Shown: positions 8,737 to 17,249, counted from the stretch's first letter. The stretch: 64,000 bases of DNA from Conchiformibius steedae (GCF_014054725.1 NZ_CP059563.1:1577749-1641748), one strand, 5' to 3'. Made by a program: numbers and translations. Notes: a model not told the origin generated them from the letters alone.

Positions 8737-9318
8737 TTAATCTTCCCACACAAAATGCTTGCCACACAAGGGCATAAACAGCAATTGCGTTTCGCCCACC
8801 TGCAACACGTCGCGGGCTTTCAATACGGGCGTACCGCGTAAAGTCGCACCGTTAAGCAAAGGCAGGTTGCGGCTGCGCCCGCGTTCCACAAAAAATTCGT
8901 TGGCGCGGGCATCGTACACCACAATCGCGTGGCTGTCGCGGCTGATGTGCGGGTCGCTGTGTTCGCCAAAATCCAAACTCACTTCCATATCGCGGCTGCG
9001 CCCGATGCGGTTTTCGCCGTCAATCAAACGAAAATCGCGCCCTTGACCTGCGCCGTTCAACACCACCAGCCAGCCTGTTACGGGCCAATCGTGGTCGGCG
9101 GCGGGTGCAGAAAAAATTTGGGTTTTCGGCGCAGCAGCTGCGGCGGGACGAACGGTATCCGCAGCCGCCACAGGCGGCGCAGTGGCAACATGGGTTTTGG
9201 GCGCGGCTACGGTGCGCGTTCCCGCTGCGGGAGCAGACACATCGTGGCAATAAGGACAGCGCGGATGAGCGGAAGCATCGTAATAATGCTTGGCGGCGGC
9301 GCACAGGGTTAGCGACAT
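8737..9318 (-). CDS. Small FHA-domain protein with N-terminal Cys/His segment
   Basis: The protein has 193 residues and no signal peptide. Residues 1-25 hold a possible zinc-binding element (Cys6, His11, then HPRCPYCH). An Ala/Pro/Thr-rich linker follows, then an FHA domain from about residue 80. The FHA core is visible as NRIGRSRD and SRDSHAIV, the phosphothreonine-recognition loops. FHA domains read phospho-Thr, so a likely partner is a substrate of the kinase encoded upstream. It is separated by 21 bases from the next FHA gene and by 15 from proB. Confidence 0.8.
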   Translation of the reverse strand: MSLTLCAAAKHYYDASAHPRCPYCHDVSAPAAGTRTVAAPKTHVATAPPVAAADTVRPAAAAAPKTQIFSAPAADHDWPVTGWLVVLNGAGQGRDFRLIDGENRIGRSRDMEVSLDFGEHSDPHISRDSHAIVVYDARANEFFVERGRSRNLPLLNGATLRGTPVLKARDVLQVGETQLLFMPLCGKHFVWED

Positions 9319-9339
9319 GATTCAATTCTCACAAAACGG

Positions 9340-11190
9340 TTAATCGGGCTGCGCCACCACATAGGCGCTGTCGGGACTGCCGAAAAAGATGCTTTGCCCA
9401 ACACGCAGGCGCACGGGCGAGTCAATGCGGACATGGTCCACAAACGTGCCGTTGGTTGAGCCTTGGTCTGACAACATCAGACTGCCATCTGCTTCCACAC
9501 GCAGCAGCGCGTGCGTACCCGACACCTGCATATCCGACAATTGTAAATCATTGTGGGCGGCACGTCCGACTTGAACGCTTTGTTCTGCAAACAACAGCAC
9601 TTCGGGCAAACCTGCTGTTTGCGGGCGCAAACGTGCCACAGGCGCAGCAGCGGTGTCGCCGTACACAAATACGGCAACATCGGCATCAGAAGTCAGCTGC
9701 AACACATCGCCACGGTTTAAGCGCGTGCGCCCGTTTGTCCGTTTGCCGTTAATAAACGTGCCGTTGGTGCTGTTCGCGTCTTCCACAAACAACTGGTTGC
9801 CGTCAAAGTATAAATCCAAATGGTGGGACGACACCCGTCCGTCTGCAATCACCGCATCGCAATCCGTATCCCGCCCCACACGCAGGCTTTGCTGCGGATA
9901 CACCGTCAGCGGCTGCCATGCGCCTGTTTGAACGGTCAAACGCGCAGGCACACCCGCAGCGGCGGGATTGACCTTGTGCGTTTTGGGCGAGGGCGCGGCG
10001 GCGCGGCGCGTGGCTTGCGCGGGTTCGGGGCGCGGGGGAACGGCTTGATGTTGCGGCATATCTGGCGCACGCGCAGCAGAACGGCGTTTGCGGCGCAACA
10101 CCCAGAACAGCAGCTTCCACGCCACCACACACGCCACCAACACCAGCGCACCGATAATCAGCAGCGGAATAAACGTGTGCGGTTTGTCGGCAGCGGTTTT
10201 CACAAAAGCAATCATCGCGTCCAGCCAATTGGCGGCAACGGCTTCTGCGCCGCCGCAACGTCCCGTTGCCTGTTCAAAGGGAATTTGCTGTTTGCGTAAC
10301 AGCGCAGCGGCTTCGCTATTGGCAACGGCAACTTGGTTTTTACCGATTTGCGCCGTGGCAACAGCTTGTCCGCAGCGGTTTAACAAAGGTCCGCCGCGCA
10401 TACTGCCCTGCACCGCCGCGCTGTGTTCCCACGCATCGGCTGCGCCGTTCTTGACATGGCGTTCCAGCAAACCCGTTTCGTTAGACGGATTCAAATAGCC
10501 CTGTTCGTCAAACGCGCCGCGTTTCGCGCCCAATTGGTCAGACACGCCTTCCATGCCCACGGCAAACACGGGCGTGCCACGCTCAACAAATTGCGGGTCT
10601 GCCAAGGCAATCGGTTTGGCTTTGGCGTGCAGCATACGCGGGTCTTTTACCGCCAACACCGCCAAATCGCGGCGGCTGTCGGCAGCCACCGTATCAGCAG
10701 GCAGCAGCGACAATTTCGGCGACACCGCCATCACCACAAAAGCGCGTACTTTACCGTCGCCGCCGTTGTAGCGCATACCCGCTTTATCGGTAAAAAACAC
10801 TTCTGTACCGCTGGCATCGGCAGCCACTGCCGCATTGGTTAGCAAATGCCCCTGCTTGGACACGCTATAAGCCGAACCGCTTGCCAGCAACAGATAAGGT
10901 TGCGCCCCATATTGGAATATCAGCCCGCTGCCGCCCGCTTCGCGCAGTTTGCCCGACGATTTGCTTTGCAACTGCAAACCGTCAAACGGCGCAACGGCAA
11001 AACCTTTATTGTCCAACGCGGGACGGTACTGCGTACCGCTTTGCAGGGTAAATTCTTTCGGCAAGGGCAAACCCAGCCACACGCGGTACACCGATTGCTG
11101 CGCGGCGCGGACGTCAGGATAATCGTCTGCCCGTGCAGGCAGCACCCACAGCAGCAACAGCCAACAGGCAAAAAGTTTAATCTTGTTCAC
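9340..11190 (-). CDS. Membrane protein with degenerate trypsin-like domain and two FHA domains
   Basis: The 616-residue protein has a signal peptide (1-21), a periplasmic trypsin-like domain (about 85-290), one transmembrane helix (about 340-362), a basic/Pro-rich linker and two cytosolic FHA domains (about 425-505 with RVGRDTDC and SSHHLDL; 530-610 with QVGRAAHN and SGTHALL). In the protease domain the motif TNAHV reads TNAAV (Ala121 replaces His) and GNSGGP reads GSMRGGP (Arg265 replaces Ser). Only Asp175 (RRDLAVL) remains. It is probably a sensor or binding domain, not a protease. It lies 36 bases downstream of the kinase gene and looks built to pass a periplasmic signal to phospho-Thr readers. 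Confidence 0.85.
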   Translation of the reverse strand: MNKIKLFACWLLLLWVLPARADDYPDVRAAQQSVYRVWLGLPLPKEFTLQSGTQYRPALDNKGFAVAPFDGLQLQSKSSGKLREAGGSGLIFQYGAQPYLLLASGSAYSVSKQGHLLTNAAVAADASGTEVFFTDKAGMRYNGGDGKVRAFVVMAVSPKLSLLPADTVAADSRRDLAVLAVKDPRMLHAKAKPIALADPQFVERGTPVFAVGMEGVSDQLGAKRGAFDEQGYLNPSNETGLLERHVKNGAADAWEHSAAVQGSMRGGPLLNRCGQAVATAQIGKNQVAVANSEAAALLRKQQIPFEQATGRCGGAEAVAANWLDAMIAFVKTAADKPHTFIPLLIIGALVLVACVVAWKLLFWVLRRKRRSAARAPDMPQHQAVPPRPEPAQATRRAAAPSPKTHKVNPAAAGVPARLTVQTGAWQPLTVYPQQSLRVGRDTDCDAVIADGRVSSHHLDLYFDGNQLFVEDANSTNGTFINGKRTNGRTRLNRGDVLQLTSDADVAVFVYGDTAAAPVARLRPQTAGLPEVLLFAEQSVQVGRAAHNDLQLSDMQVSGTHALLRVEADGSLMLSDQGSTNGTFVDHVRIDSPVRLRVGQSIFFGSPDSAYVVAQPD

Positions 11191-11226
11191 AGGCTCTTCC
11201 TTTTGATTTTCGCTATCCGTCTGCCC

Positions 11227-13038
11227 TTACAGCGCAGACGCAGACGCTGTGTTTTCTTCGTTTTCCGTTTCAATGGTTTCGGTTTCTTCGGCGGGAACGG
11301 GGCGCAGGGTTTCTTCCACCAGCTCGCCCTGTTTAAACCTGCCTTCGCTGCGCCCTGCTTCCACTTTGCCGTTTAAACGCACCAGCGTGCCTTTGCCTTC
11401 CCACAACGCGTTTTTAAACCCGCCTGTGTAACGGAAAGTCAAACCGTCTTCGCGGTAGCTGCACACGGCGGTGTTTTTCGCCTGATTAAACTCGCCCTTG
11501 CACATCGGCGCATCTTTCATGCCCGTCATCGCGCCTTTGCCCATAATGCGGTCGTTGGCAAACTCGCCTTCGTAAGACGCACCGTTTTTGTACACAATCA
11601 CGCCCTGACCGTGCAGTTTGCCACGCACATAGCCGCCGCGGTAAGACTGCGCGGGCGAGGCTTTATTCATGGTGTATTCGCCCTCGCCGTGTTTTTGGTC
11701 GTTTTTCCATGTGCCGTTGTACACGCTGCCTTTGGGGTAACGGCACAACACTGTGCCTTCGCGTTTGTTGTTGATGATGCTGCCCTCGCACACCGTGCCG
11801 TCATCAAACACCAGCTTGCCGTTGCTGTCGTTGGCCTTGCCGTTTTCAATGCGCCCGCTAAAGGTTGCGCCCTTGCCTGCCACAGTAATGCGGATTTCGC
11901 CCTGATAGGGTTTGTCCGATTCGCCGTTTTCCGCCGCTTGTTTGTTTGCACCGACAAAATAGCCGTAAGCCGCCACCGCTGCCGCCACACCAATCAGCCC
12001 GAAACGCATCACACTGCCCAAACAACCGCCCATACACCCAGCCGATGCCGTTTTCGGTGCAGCATTCGGGACAGCATGAACCGACTGTTGCTGTTGTTTT
12101 TTCCCTGTAGGGGGCGCAGCTTCGCGCACTTGGGTGTGTGCTGCTGTTGCCGTTGCGCCTTGCCCCATCAAAGCTTTTTGCATTTCAAAAGCATCTTGAA
12201 AACGGTCGCGAGCGTGAACACTCAAGCCCTTGTCAATCGCCGCCAACCAATGTGCGGGATAGTGTTTGGCATACACGCTTTTTGCCAACGGCTGATAAGG
12301 GTCTTGCTGCAAACGATTGACGGCCTCTTCAGGCAAATTGCCCGTTACCGCCTGATACAAACACGCCGACAAGCCGTATAAATCCAAAGCGGGGGTGTAC
12401 GGACCTTTGTTGCTGTATTGTTCCACAGGGGCAAAACCGGGGGTCAGAATTTGCGTGAGCGGACGGCTGCGCCCGCCCACTGCCATTCTCGCCGAACCGA
12501 AATCAATCAAAATCGGCTGTCCTTCCTGCGCCAACAGAATATTGGCGGGTTTGATGTCGCGGTGCAGCAAATCCTGTGCGTGAATATATTTCAAACCTTC
12601 CAGCAGTGGCACAAAAATCTTATCTAAATCGGCACGTTGTGGCTTGGGGTTCGCCTGAATCCAATCCAATAAGGTGGTACTGCCCAAATAAGGCATCACA
12701 AAATACGCTGTGCCGTTGGCTTCAAACAAATCGTTTACTTTCACCACATTGGGGTGATTCAAACGGTGCAAAAGCTGCGCTTCGTGAAAAAAACTGTCCA
12801 AACCCCAGCGGAACAGCTCTTCATCGCCGTTGCTTTTGGCGACGACTTCATCTGTGCCGGCGCGGCGGGTGGCGGTATCGGGAATATACTCTTTGATAAC
12901 GTGTTGCGAACCCAACAAAACGTGTTGCGCCAAATAGGTAATTCCAAACGCGCCCGAACCGAGTACACGCTCGATGCGGTAGGTATTGTTGTTCAGCAGG
13001 TGTCCGACAGCAAGTGCGTCGTGGCGGTAAGCAGTCAT
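11227..13038 (-). CDS. Ser/Thr protein kinase with membrane segment and MORN repeats
   Basis: The protein has 603 residues. A Hanks-type kinase domain spans about 18-295: glycine loop LGSGAFGITY, Lys49 (VIKEY), Glu86, catalytic HRDIKPAN (Asp161) and DFG-type IDFGSAR (Asp179), so it looks active. A Gln/Ala-rich linker and a transmembrane helix (about 342-362) follow, then repeated MORN-like segments (about 389-560, such as YNGTWKNDQKHGEGEY and YEGEFANDRIMGKG) outside the membrane. The tail is Glu/Thr-rich. Its ATG overlaps the stop of the phosphatase gene (ATGA), so the two are translationally coupled. The targets are unknown; the two FHA proteins next door are likely readers. Confidence 0.9.
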   Translation of the reverse strand: MTAYRHDALAVGHLLNNNTYRIERVLGSGAFGITYLAQHVLLGSQHVIKEYIPDTATRRAGTDEVVAKSNGDEELFRWGLDSFFHEAQLLHRLNHPNVVKVNDLFEANGTAYFVMPYLGSTTLLDWIQANPKPQRADLDKIFVPLLEGLKYIHAQDLLHRDIKPANILLAQEGQPILIDFGSARMAVGGRSRPLTQILTPGFAPVEQYSNKGPYTPALDLYGLSACLYQAVTGNLPEEAVNRLQQDPYQPLAKSVYAKHYPAHWLAAIDKGLSVHARDRFQDAFEMQKALMGQGATATAAHTQVREAAPPTGKKQQQQSVHAVPNAAPKTASAGCMGGCLGSVMRFGLIGVAAAVAAYGYFVGANKQAAENGESDKPYQGEIRITVAGKGATFSGRIENGKANDSNGKLVFDDGTVCEGSIINNKREGTVLCRYPKGSVYNGTWKNDQKHGEGEYTMNKASPAQSYRGGYVRGKLHGQGVIVYKNGASYEGEFANDRIMGKGAMTGMKDAPMCKGEFNQAKNTAVCSYREDGLTFRYTGGFKNALWEGKGTLVRLNGKVEAGRSEGRFKQGELVEETLRPVPAEETETIETENEENTASASAL

Positions 13039-14210
13039 AAAGCAGACTCCGATGATGCGGCGGATGCGGGTAAAACGGGAACGGCGGGCGCGGATGCGGG
13101 TGCAGCAGGTCGGGAAGCTGCGGGGGACGCGTCAGGCGTAGGCAAAACAGGGGCAGAAACGGCAGACGATGCCGCCGCAGCGGACGCAGCAGGTTTTGCC
13201 TGTTCGGGTTGCTGCTGCGGTGGCGGACGGAAATACAGTGCCAACACCAGCAAACCCGCTATCCCTGCTACTGCCATGCCCGCCAACAACGCCACGCCGA
13301 ACACCGAAGATTTCGGCTTTTGTGGCGGCGGCAACATCAGCCCGCTGTCGGGATTCAACACGCTGGGGCGGCGTTGGCTGTTTAAGGTGGTCGGATTCGC
13401 CACTTTGCGGACAGGCGCAGTGTGCGCTTCATGCTCGGAACGGCGCACCAAAATCACGCTGGTATTGTCCTGACCCTCGCGCCCACGCGCCGCCACCGCG
13501 TCTAACAAGGCTCGGGTACAGCCGTCCAAATCGCGCCCCTGTTGCGCCAGCAGCGCGGCAATGTCGCCATCGGGTGCATCGTCCAAAGTTTGTAAACCAT
13601 CACTGGCAAGCAGCAGCAAGGCATCAGGCGGCAACACGCCCGAACGCACGTCAATACGCGGAATGTCTTTCCCCATCACCGCGCTGGTAATGGCATGACG
13701 GGCAGGATGCTGCGCCGCTTCTTCACGACTCATCTGCCCTGCCGACACCAGCTTTTCCAAATCCGCCGCAAAGGCATGATTTTCATTGATGCGGCGCAAA
13801 CGCCCGTTTTCAAACACATATAAAGGGCTGTCGCCCACGCTGACAAAGCTGTACGCGCCATCGGGCAGGTGCAGCAGCACCGCCACCAAAGTCGTCCCCA
13901 TACCCTCGGTATCGGGACGCGCCTTAATCACCCGCGCCAAGGCGTTATTTGCCTGATACAGCGCGGCTTTTAACGCCGATTCGGGGTGCGTGCCGCTGAT
14001 GTGGCTGTCAATATGCGCGGCGAATGCCTGTGCTGCCGTTTGCGATGCCAAACTGCCGTTGCGGTGTCCGCCCATGCCGTCTGCCAACACATACAGCCGC
14101 AGCGTGTCCGACACATTTTGGTTCCACACCACATCTTGCTGTTCATCACGCGCCCCCACACTCTGACGCTGGCTGAAATTGGGCGTTTCAGAAGAAGACG
14201 GATTCAGCAT
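13035..14210 (-). CDS. PP2C-family Ser/Thr phosphatase with membrane anchor
   Basis: The protein has 391 residues. The ATG at 14210 with AAAGGAAA upstream is preferred over the frame's earlier start, which would run into the repeat element. The PP2C motifs are present: RDEQQD near 21-26, DGMGGH (Asp44), GTTLVAVL, SVGDSPLY, ASDGL (Asp204) and GQDNTSV (Asp248), so the metal site is complete. A transmembrane helix is at about 303-327, followed by a Pro/Ala/Ser-rich tail that would be periplasmic. It is the first gene of the kinase/FHA operon and presumably reverses the kinase. Confidence 0.9.
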   Translation of the reverse strand: MLNPSSSETPNFSQRQSVGARDEQQDVVWNQNVSDTLRLYVLADGMGGHRNGSLASQTAAQAFAAHIDSHISGTHPESALKAALYQANNALARVIKARPDTEGMGTTLVAVLLHLPDGAYSFVSVGDSPLYVFENGRLRRINENHAFAADLEKLVSAGQMSREEAAQHPARHAITSAVMGKDIPRIDVRSGVLPPDALLLLASDGLQTLDDAPDGDIAALLAQQGRDLDGCTRALLDAVAARGREGQDNTSVILVRRSEHEAHTAPVRKVANPTTLNSQRRPSVLNPDSGLMLPPPQKPKSSVFGVALLAGMAVAGIAGLLVLALYFRPPPQQQPEQAKPAASAAAASSAVSAPVLPTPDASPAASRPAAPASAPAVPVLPASAASSESAL

Positions 14211-14256
14211 ATTGTTTCCTTTATATTTATTTATTCGGTAAGCAGGCAGCGGCAGC

Positions 14257-14268
14257 CTAGGGCGTGTC
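14257..14268. repeat. Extra tandem copy of the MITE terminus
   Basis: The 12 bases CTAGGGCGTGTC directly precede an identical 12 bases that begin the inverted-repeat element at 14269. This could be a remnant of an earlier insertion or of slippage. Confidence 0.6.
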
Positions 14269-14435
14269 CTAGGGCGTGTCCCTATTTGCTTTGCCAAGCG
14301 GTTTGTTGAGTAGAAATCCGTGTATGCAAGGCAAAAATCCGCGCAAGGTTGAACACCTTGTAAGGATTTTTAACGCGGCAGACGCGGGTTTATACCAAAA
14401 ACACCGCCGCATAAGTCAATAGGGACACGCCCTAG
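14269..14435. mobile_element. Miniature inverted-repeat element, 167 bp
   Basis: The ends are a perfect 18-bp inverted repeat (CTAGGGCGTGTCCCTATT at 14269-14286 and its complement at 14418-14435). The interior has a second hairpin at 14333-14371 (AAAAATCC with GGATTTTT and AAGGT with ACCTT). There is no ORF. This is the layout of a non-autonomous transposon; the CTAG ends recall IS5-group elements, but the parent is not in the window. It lies 3 bp from the metF stop and about 60 bp upstream of the phosphatase start, so it may supply or block transcription there. Confidence 0.75.
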
Positions 14436-14437
14436 TC

Positions 14438-15277
14438 TCAATAGCCCAAACGCTGGCAGATGGTGGACGACAATCCCGCCTGATTCAGTGTGTAAAAATG
14501 TAGCCCCGGCGCACCTTCTCGCAACAAACGGGCACACATTTCTGTTACCACATCCAATGCCAATGCCTTAATCGCCGCCGTATCATCGGCATACGATTGC
14601 AATTTTAAACGCAGCCAACGCGGGATTTCCGCACCGCAGGCATCGGAAAACCGCGCCAGCTTGGAAAAACTCGCCACAGGCATAATCCCCGGTACGATGG
14701 GAATGTCCACGCCGCGCCCCTGCACATCGTCCACAAAACGGAAATAGGCATCGGCATTGTAAAAATACTGGGTAATCGCCGAATCTGCGCCCGCTCTTAC
14801 CTTACGCACAAAATGGTTGATGTCGTCTTCGGCACTGCGTGACTGCGGATGGTATTCGGGATACGCTGCCACTTCGATATGGAAATCGTTGCCAAATTCG
14901 TTTTTGACCAATTCCACCAATTCGTTGGCATAGCGCAAACCGCCCATGCCCGAACCGATGCCCGATGGAATGTCGCCGCGCAAGGCAACCAAATGGCGCA
15001 CGCCCATTTGCTTGTATTGCTGCAACAATTCTTTGATTTCGCCTGCGTCCATGCCAATGCAGGGCAGGTGCGGCGCGGCGGGCGTGCCTTCGTTTAAAAT
15101 ATCCTGCACCGTTTGCAGCGTGCCTTCACGGGTGCTGCCGCCTGCCCCTGAAGTACACGAAAAAAAATCAGGGCGGAACTGGCTTAACTGCTTGCGCGTT
15201 ACCACCTGTTTGGCGCGACCTTCGGGTGTGCGCGTGGGGAAAAATTCAAAGCTTAATTTGGGCGCGTAGGTTTTCAC
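14438..15277 (-). CDS. metF: Methylenetetrahydrofolate reductase
   Basis: MetF reduces 5,10-methylene-THF to 5-methyl-THF with FAD and supplies methyl groups for methionine synthesis. The 279-residue protein has the usual N-terminal LSFEFFPTRTPEG with the catalytic Glu, FSCTSGAGGSTREGT, HLVALRGDIP and GADSAITQYFYNAD. The start is GTG at 15277 with AAGGAA upstream. The gene ends 3 bp from the MITE-like element; the product is full length. Confidence 0.95.
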   Translation of the reverse strand: MKTYAPKLSFEFFPTRTPEGRAKQVVTRKQLSQFRPDFFSCTSGAGGSTREGTLQTVQDILNEGTPAAPHLPCIGMDAGEIKELLQQYKQMGVRHLVALRGDIPSGIGSGMGGLRYANELVELVKNEFGNDFHIEVAAYPEYHPQSRSAEDDINHFVRKVRAGADSAITQYFYNADAYFRFVDDVQGRGVDIPIVPGIMPVASFSKLARFSDACGAEIPRWLRLKLQSYADDTAAIKALALDVVTEMCARLLREGAPGLHFYTLNQAGLSSTICQRLGY

Positions 15278-15298
15278 CTGTATTCCTTATCACAAAAA

Positions 15299-15436
15299 TG
15301 TTTCAATACACAGGGCTGCACATCAAGCACAGCCCGATGTGTTGCCCTGATTCGGACGGGCTTACACCCCGCCGAAACAAAAAAACTTATTTTACCGCCG
15401 TAAACGGCAGGGTTTCAAACCGAAAAGGAATTTTTG
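15299..15436 (+). repeat. REP2-like leader repeat, full copy
   Basis: This 138-bp unit begins TGTTTCAATACACAGGG and ends with the box CAAACCGAAAAGGAA before an ATG at 15437. It aligns over its whole length with 57631-57763. It holds three stems: CAGGGC / GCCCTG, TTCGG-CGGG / CCCG-CCGAA and GCCG / CGGC. In the second stem the CGGG:CCCG pairing here is CAGG:CCTG in the other copy, a compensatory change. Neisserial REP2 repeats have the same habit of ending in an RBS and start codon. Confidence 0.7.
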
Positions 15437-15463
15437 ATGAAAAAAGCAAAAGTGCGAACTTAA
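15437..15463 (+). other. Tiny ORF (8 codons) attached to the REP2-like repeat
   Basis: A good RBS (AAGGAA) at the end of the repeat leads into ATG and eight codons (MKKAKVRT) and then TAA. It is followed by small palindromes (GCATTTGACAAATGC at about 15474-15488) and, 114 bases on, the methyltransferase gene. It may be a leader peptide or the stub of a lost gene. Confidence 0.3.
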
Positions 15464-15576
15464 CCCGTGCAGCGGGCATTTGACAAATGCGCCGTGCAAA
15501 AACCGCTGCTGCTGCCGTGTTTACAAACCCGCAAGGGCGCGGTATGCTGCCACCGTTATCCCCCGCAGCAAATGCC

Positions 15577-16521
15577 ATGACCGATTTTTCCCCGTTTGCC
15601 AACCGCTTGGGCAAAAACATCAAACACCGCTTAAAATGGGCAAAACGCCTGCAACTGGAAGCATGGCGCGCCTACGACCGCGACGTTCCCCAATTTCCCT
15701 TTGCCGTGGATATTTACGGCGGTCACGCCCATGTGCAGGAATACGACACAGGCTGGCTGATGTCGCCCGCCGACCACCGCCGCTGGCTGGAAGGCGCAGT
15801 GGAAGCCGTTGCCTTTGTGTGCGGATTTCCCGCGCAAAACATTCATTTAAAACAGCGCAGCCGTCAGAAAGGTTTGCAGCAATACCAAAAAACAGGCAGC
15901 ACGGGCGAAGATTTTATCGTGAGCGAAAACGGGCGCAAATTTTGGGTGAATTTAGATAAATACTTGGACACAGGCTTGTTTCTCGACCACCGCAACACCC
16001 GCAAAACCGTGGGCGACAGCGCGGCGGGCAAGCGTTTTTTAAATTTATTTGCCTACACGGGCAGCTTCAGCGTGTATGCCGCCACAGGTGGCGCGGTTTC
16101 CAGCGAAAGCGTGGATTTGTCCAACACCTATTTGGAATGGGCGCAACGCAATTTTGCCCTAAACGGCATCAATCCCCAAGCCCACCGCACCGTCCGCGCC
16201 GACGTGTTTCAGTATTTGCAACAGGCCAACGTCCAAAACAAACGTTTTGACCTGATTGTGTTAGACCCGCCCAGCTTTTCCAACAGCAAAAAAATGCACG
16301 ATATTTTAGACATCGGGCGCGACCAAATCCCGCTGGTGCGCCAAACCATGCGCCTGCTGGAATCCAACGGCACTTTGTATTTTTCCAATAATTTACGCAG
16401 TTTCAGCCTTGCCCCCGAACTGGCAGCCGAATTTCACATCCGCGATGTGTCTGCCCAATCCGTTCCCGACGATTTCCGCAACAAAAAAATTCATCAATGT
16501 TTTGAAGTAAAACACCGCTAG
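15577..16521 (+). CDS. RlmK-like class I SAM-dependent 23S rRNA methyltransferase
   Basis: The 314-residue protein matches the C-terminal (RlmK) half of E. coli RlmL, which makes m7G2069 in 23S rRNA. Landmarks are FANRLGKNIKHRLKWAK at the start, DIYGGHAHVQEY, LKQRSRQKG, VNLDKYLDTGLFLDHR, the SAM site FLNLFAYTGSFSVYAA and the catalytic-type motif VLDPPSFSNSK. I chose the ATG at 15577 because homology begins six residues later. ATG 15544 has a better RBS (AGGG) and would add 11 residues. The gene ends 10 bases before the next start. The exact target base is inferred from homology. Confidence 0.85.
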   Translation: MTDFSPFANRLGKNIKHRLKWAKRLQLEAWRAYDRDVPQFPFAVDIYGGHAHVQEYDTGWLMSPADHRRWLEGAVEAVAFVCGFPAQNIHLKQRSRQKGLQQYQKTGSTGEDFIVSENGRKFWVNLDKYLDTGLFLDHRNTRKTVGDSAAGKRFLNLFAYTGSFSVYAATGGAVSSESVDLSNTYLEWAQRNFALNGINPQAHRTVRADVFQYLQQANVQNKRFDLIVLDPPSFSNSKKMHDILDIGRDQIPLVRQTMRLLESNGTLYFSNNLRSFSLAPELAAEFHIRDVSAQSVPDDFRNKKIHQCFEVKHR

Positions 16522-16531
16522 GAGAAAAACC

Positions 16532-17068
16532 ATGCTTACCCCCAACAACACCTTGGCTTTGGTAATTGACATTCAAGAACGGCTGTTGCCCGTGTTGCAC
16601 GAAAACGAGCGCTTTATCGCCGACACCGTGAAGTTAATCACAGGTTTACGCGCCCTTGACGTGCCGTTGCTGCTCACCGAACAATACCCCAAAGGCTTGG
16701 GACACACGGTAGAACCCATCAAAACCGCCGCCGACAACGCCCCCGTGTTTGAAAAAACCCGCTTTTCGGCGTGGACGGAAGACGTTGCCGCCGCCGTGCG
16801 CGACAGCGGCGCAACCAATATCATCGCCGTGGGTTGCGAAACGCATATTTGTATGTTGCAAACCGTGCTGGATTTACGCGCACAGGGCTTAAATGTGTAT
16901 CTGCCGCAAGAATGCCTGACTTCGCGCACCGCCGCCAATAAGAAAAACGGTTTGCGCCAAGCAACGGCGGCAGGCGCAATTGTCAGCAATGTGGAAAGCG
17001 TGTTGTTCCAACTGCTGCAAGATGCCAAACATCCTGCGTTTAAAACCATTTCCAAACTGATTGTTTGA
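16532..17068 (+). CDS. Isochorismatase-family cysteine hydrolase
   Basis: The 178-residue cytosolic protein has the family triad: Asp13 (VIDIQERL), Lys75 (FEKTRFSAW) and the nucleophile Cys107 (GCETHICMLQT). The cis-peptide region AVGCETH is present. Such YcaC-like proteins hydrolyse amides or related bonds; the substrate is not known. ATG 16532 follows AGGAGA, and the gene is probably co-transcribed with the methyltransferase 10 bases upstream. A terminator and a Correia-like element follow. Confidence 0.85.
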   Translation: MLTPNNTLALVIDIQERLLPVLHENERFIADTVKLITGLRALDVPLLLTEQYPKGLGHTVEPIKTAADNAPVFEKTRFSAWTEDVAAAVRDSGATNIIAVGCETHICMLQTVLDLRAQGLNVYLPQECLTSRTAANKKNGLRQATAAGAIVSNVESVLFQLLQDAKHPAFKTISKLIV

Positions 17069-17080
17069 TTTTTCCTTTGG

Positions 17081-17117
17081 CGGCACGCTTGGCATCAGGC
17101 AAGGCGTGCCGTTTTTT
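17081..17117 (+). terminator. Terminator after the isochorismatase-like gene
   Basis: CGGCACGC and GCGTGCCG pair around a short loop and are followed by TTTTTT. It directly abuts the Correia-like element that starts at about 17117. Confidence 0.7.
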
Positions 17118-17222
17118 ATCGTTGATTAAAATCGCAACGATACGGCGTTGCCAACGCCCTGATGTACGATTTGTACACGGCGGGCGTTGCCGCCTTGTCT
17201 CGTTTTTATTTTCATCAACTAT
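17117..17222. mobile_element. Correia-like repeat element 2, diverged
   Basis: The ends TATCGTTGATTAAAAT and, inverted, ATAGTTGATGAAAAT match at most positions. The interior keeps the order of Correia blocks: TACGGCGTTGCC, GTAC-TTTGTAC, CGTTGCCGCCTTGTC. The length is about 106 bp, nearly the same as the element at 6138. It lies just upstream of lysO, so it may contribute to the lysO promoter region. Confidence 0.6.
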
Positions 17223-17249
17223 CTTTTCTTTCCCTTTTTTGGGTGGTGT

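Noticed and set aside
11611..12381. Long plus-strand frame inside the kinase gene
   Set aside because: It is the complement of a well-supported kinase/MORN coding region and shows no protein features of its own.
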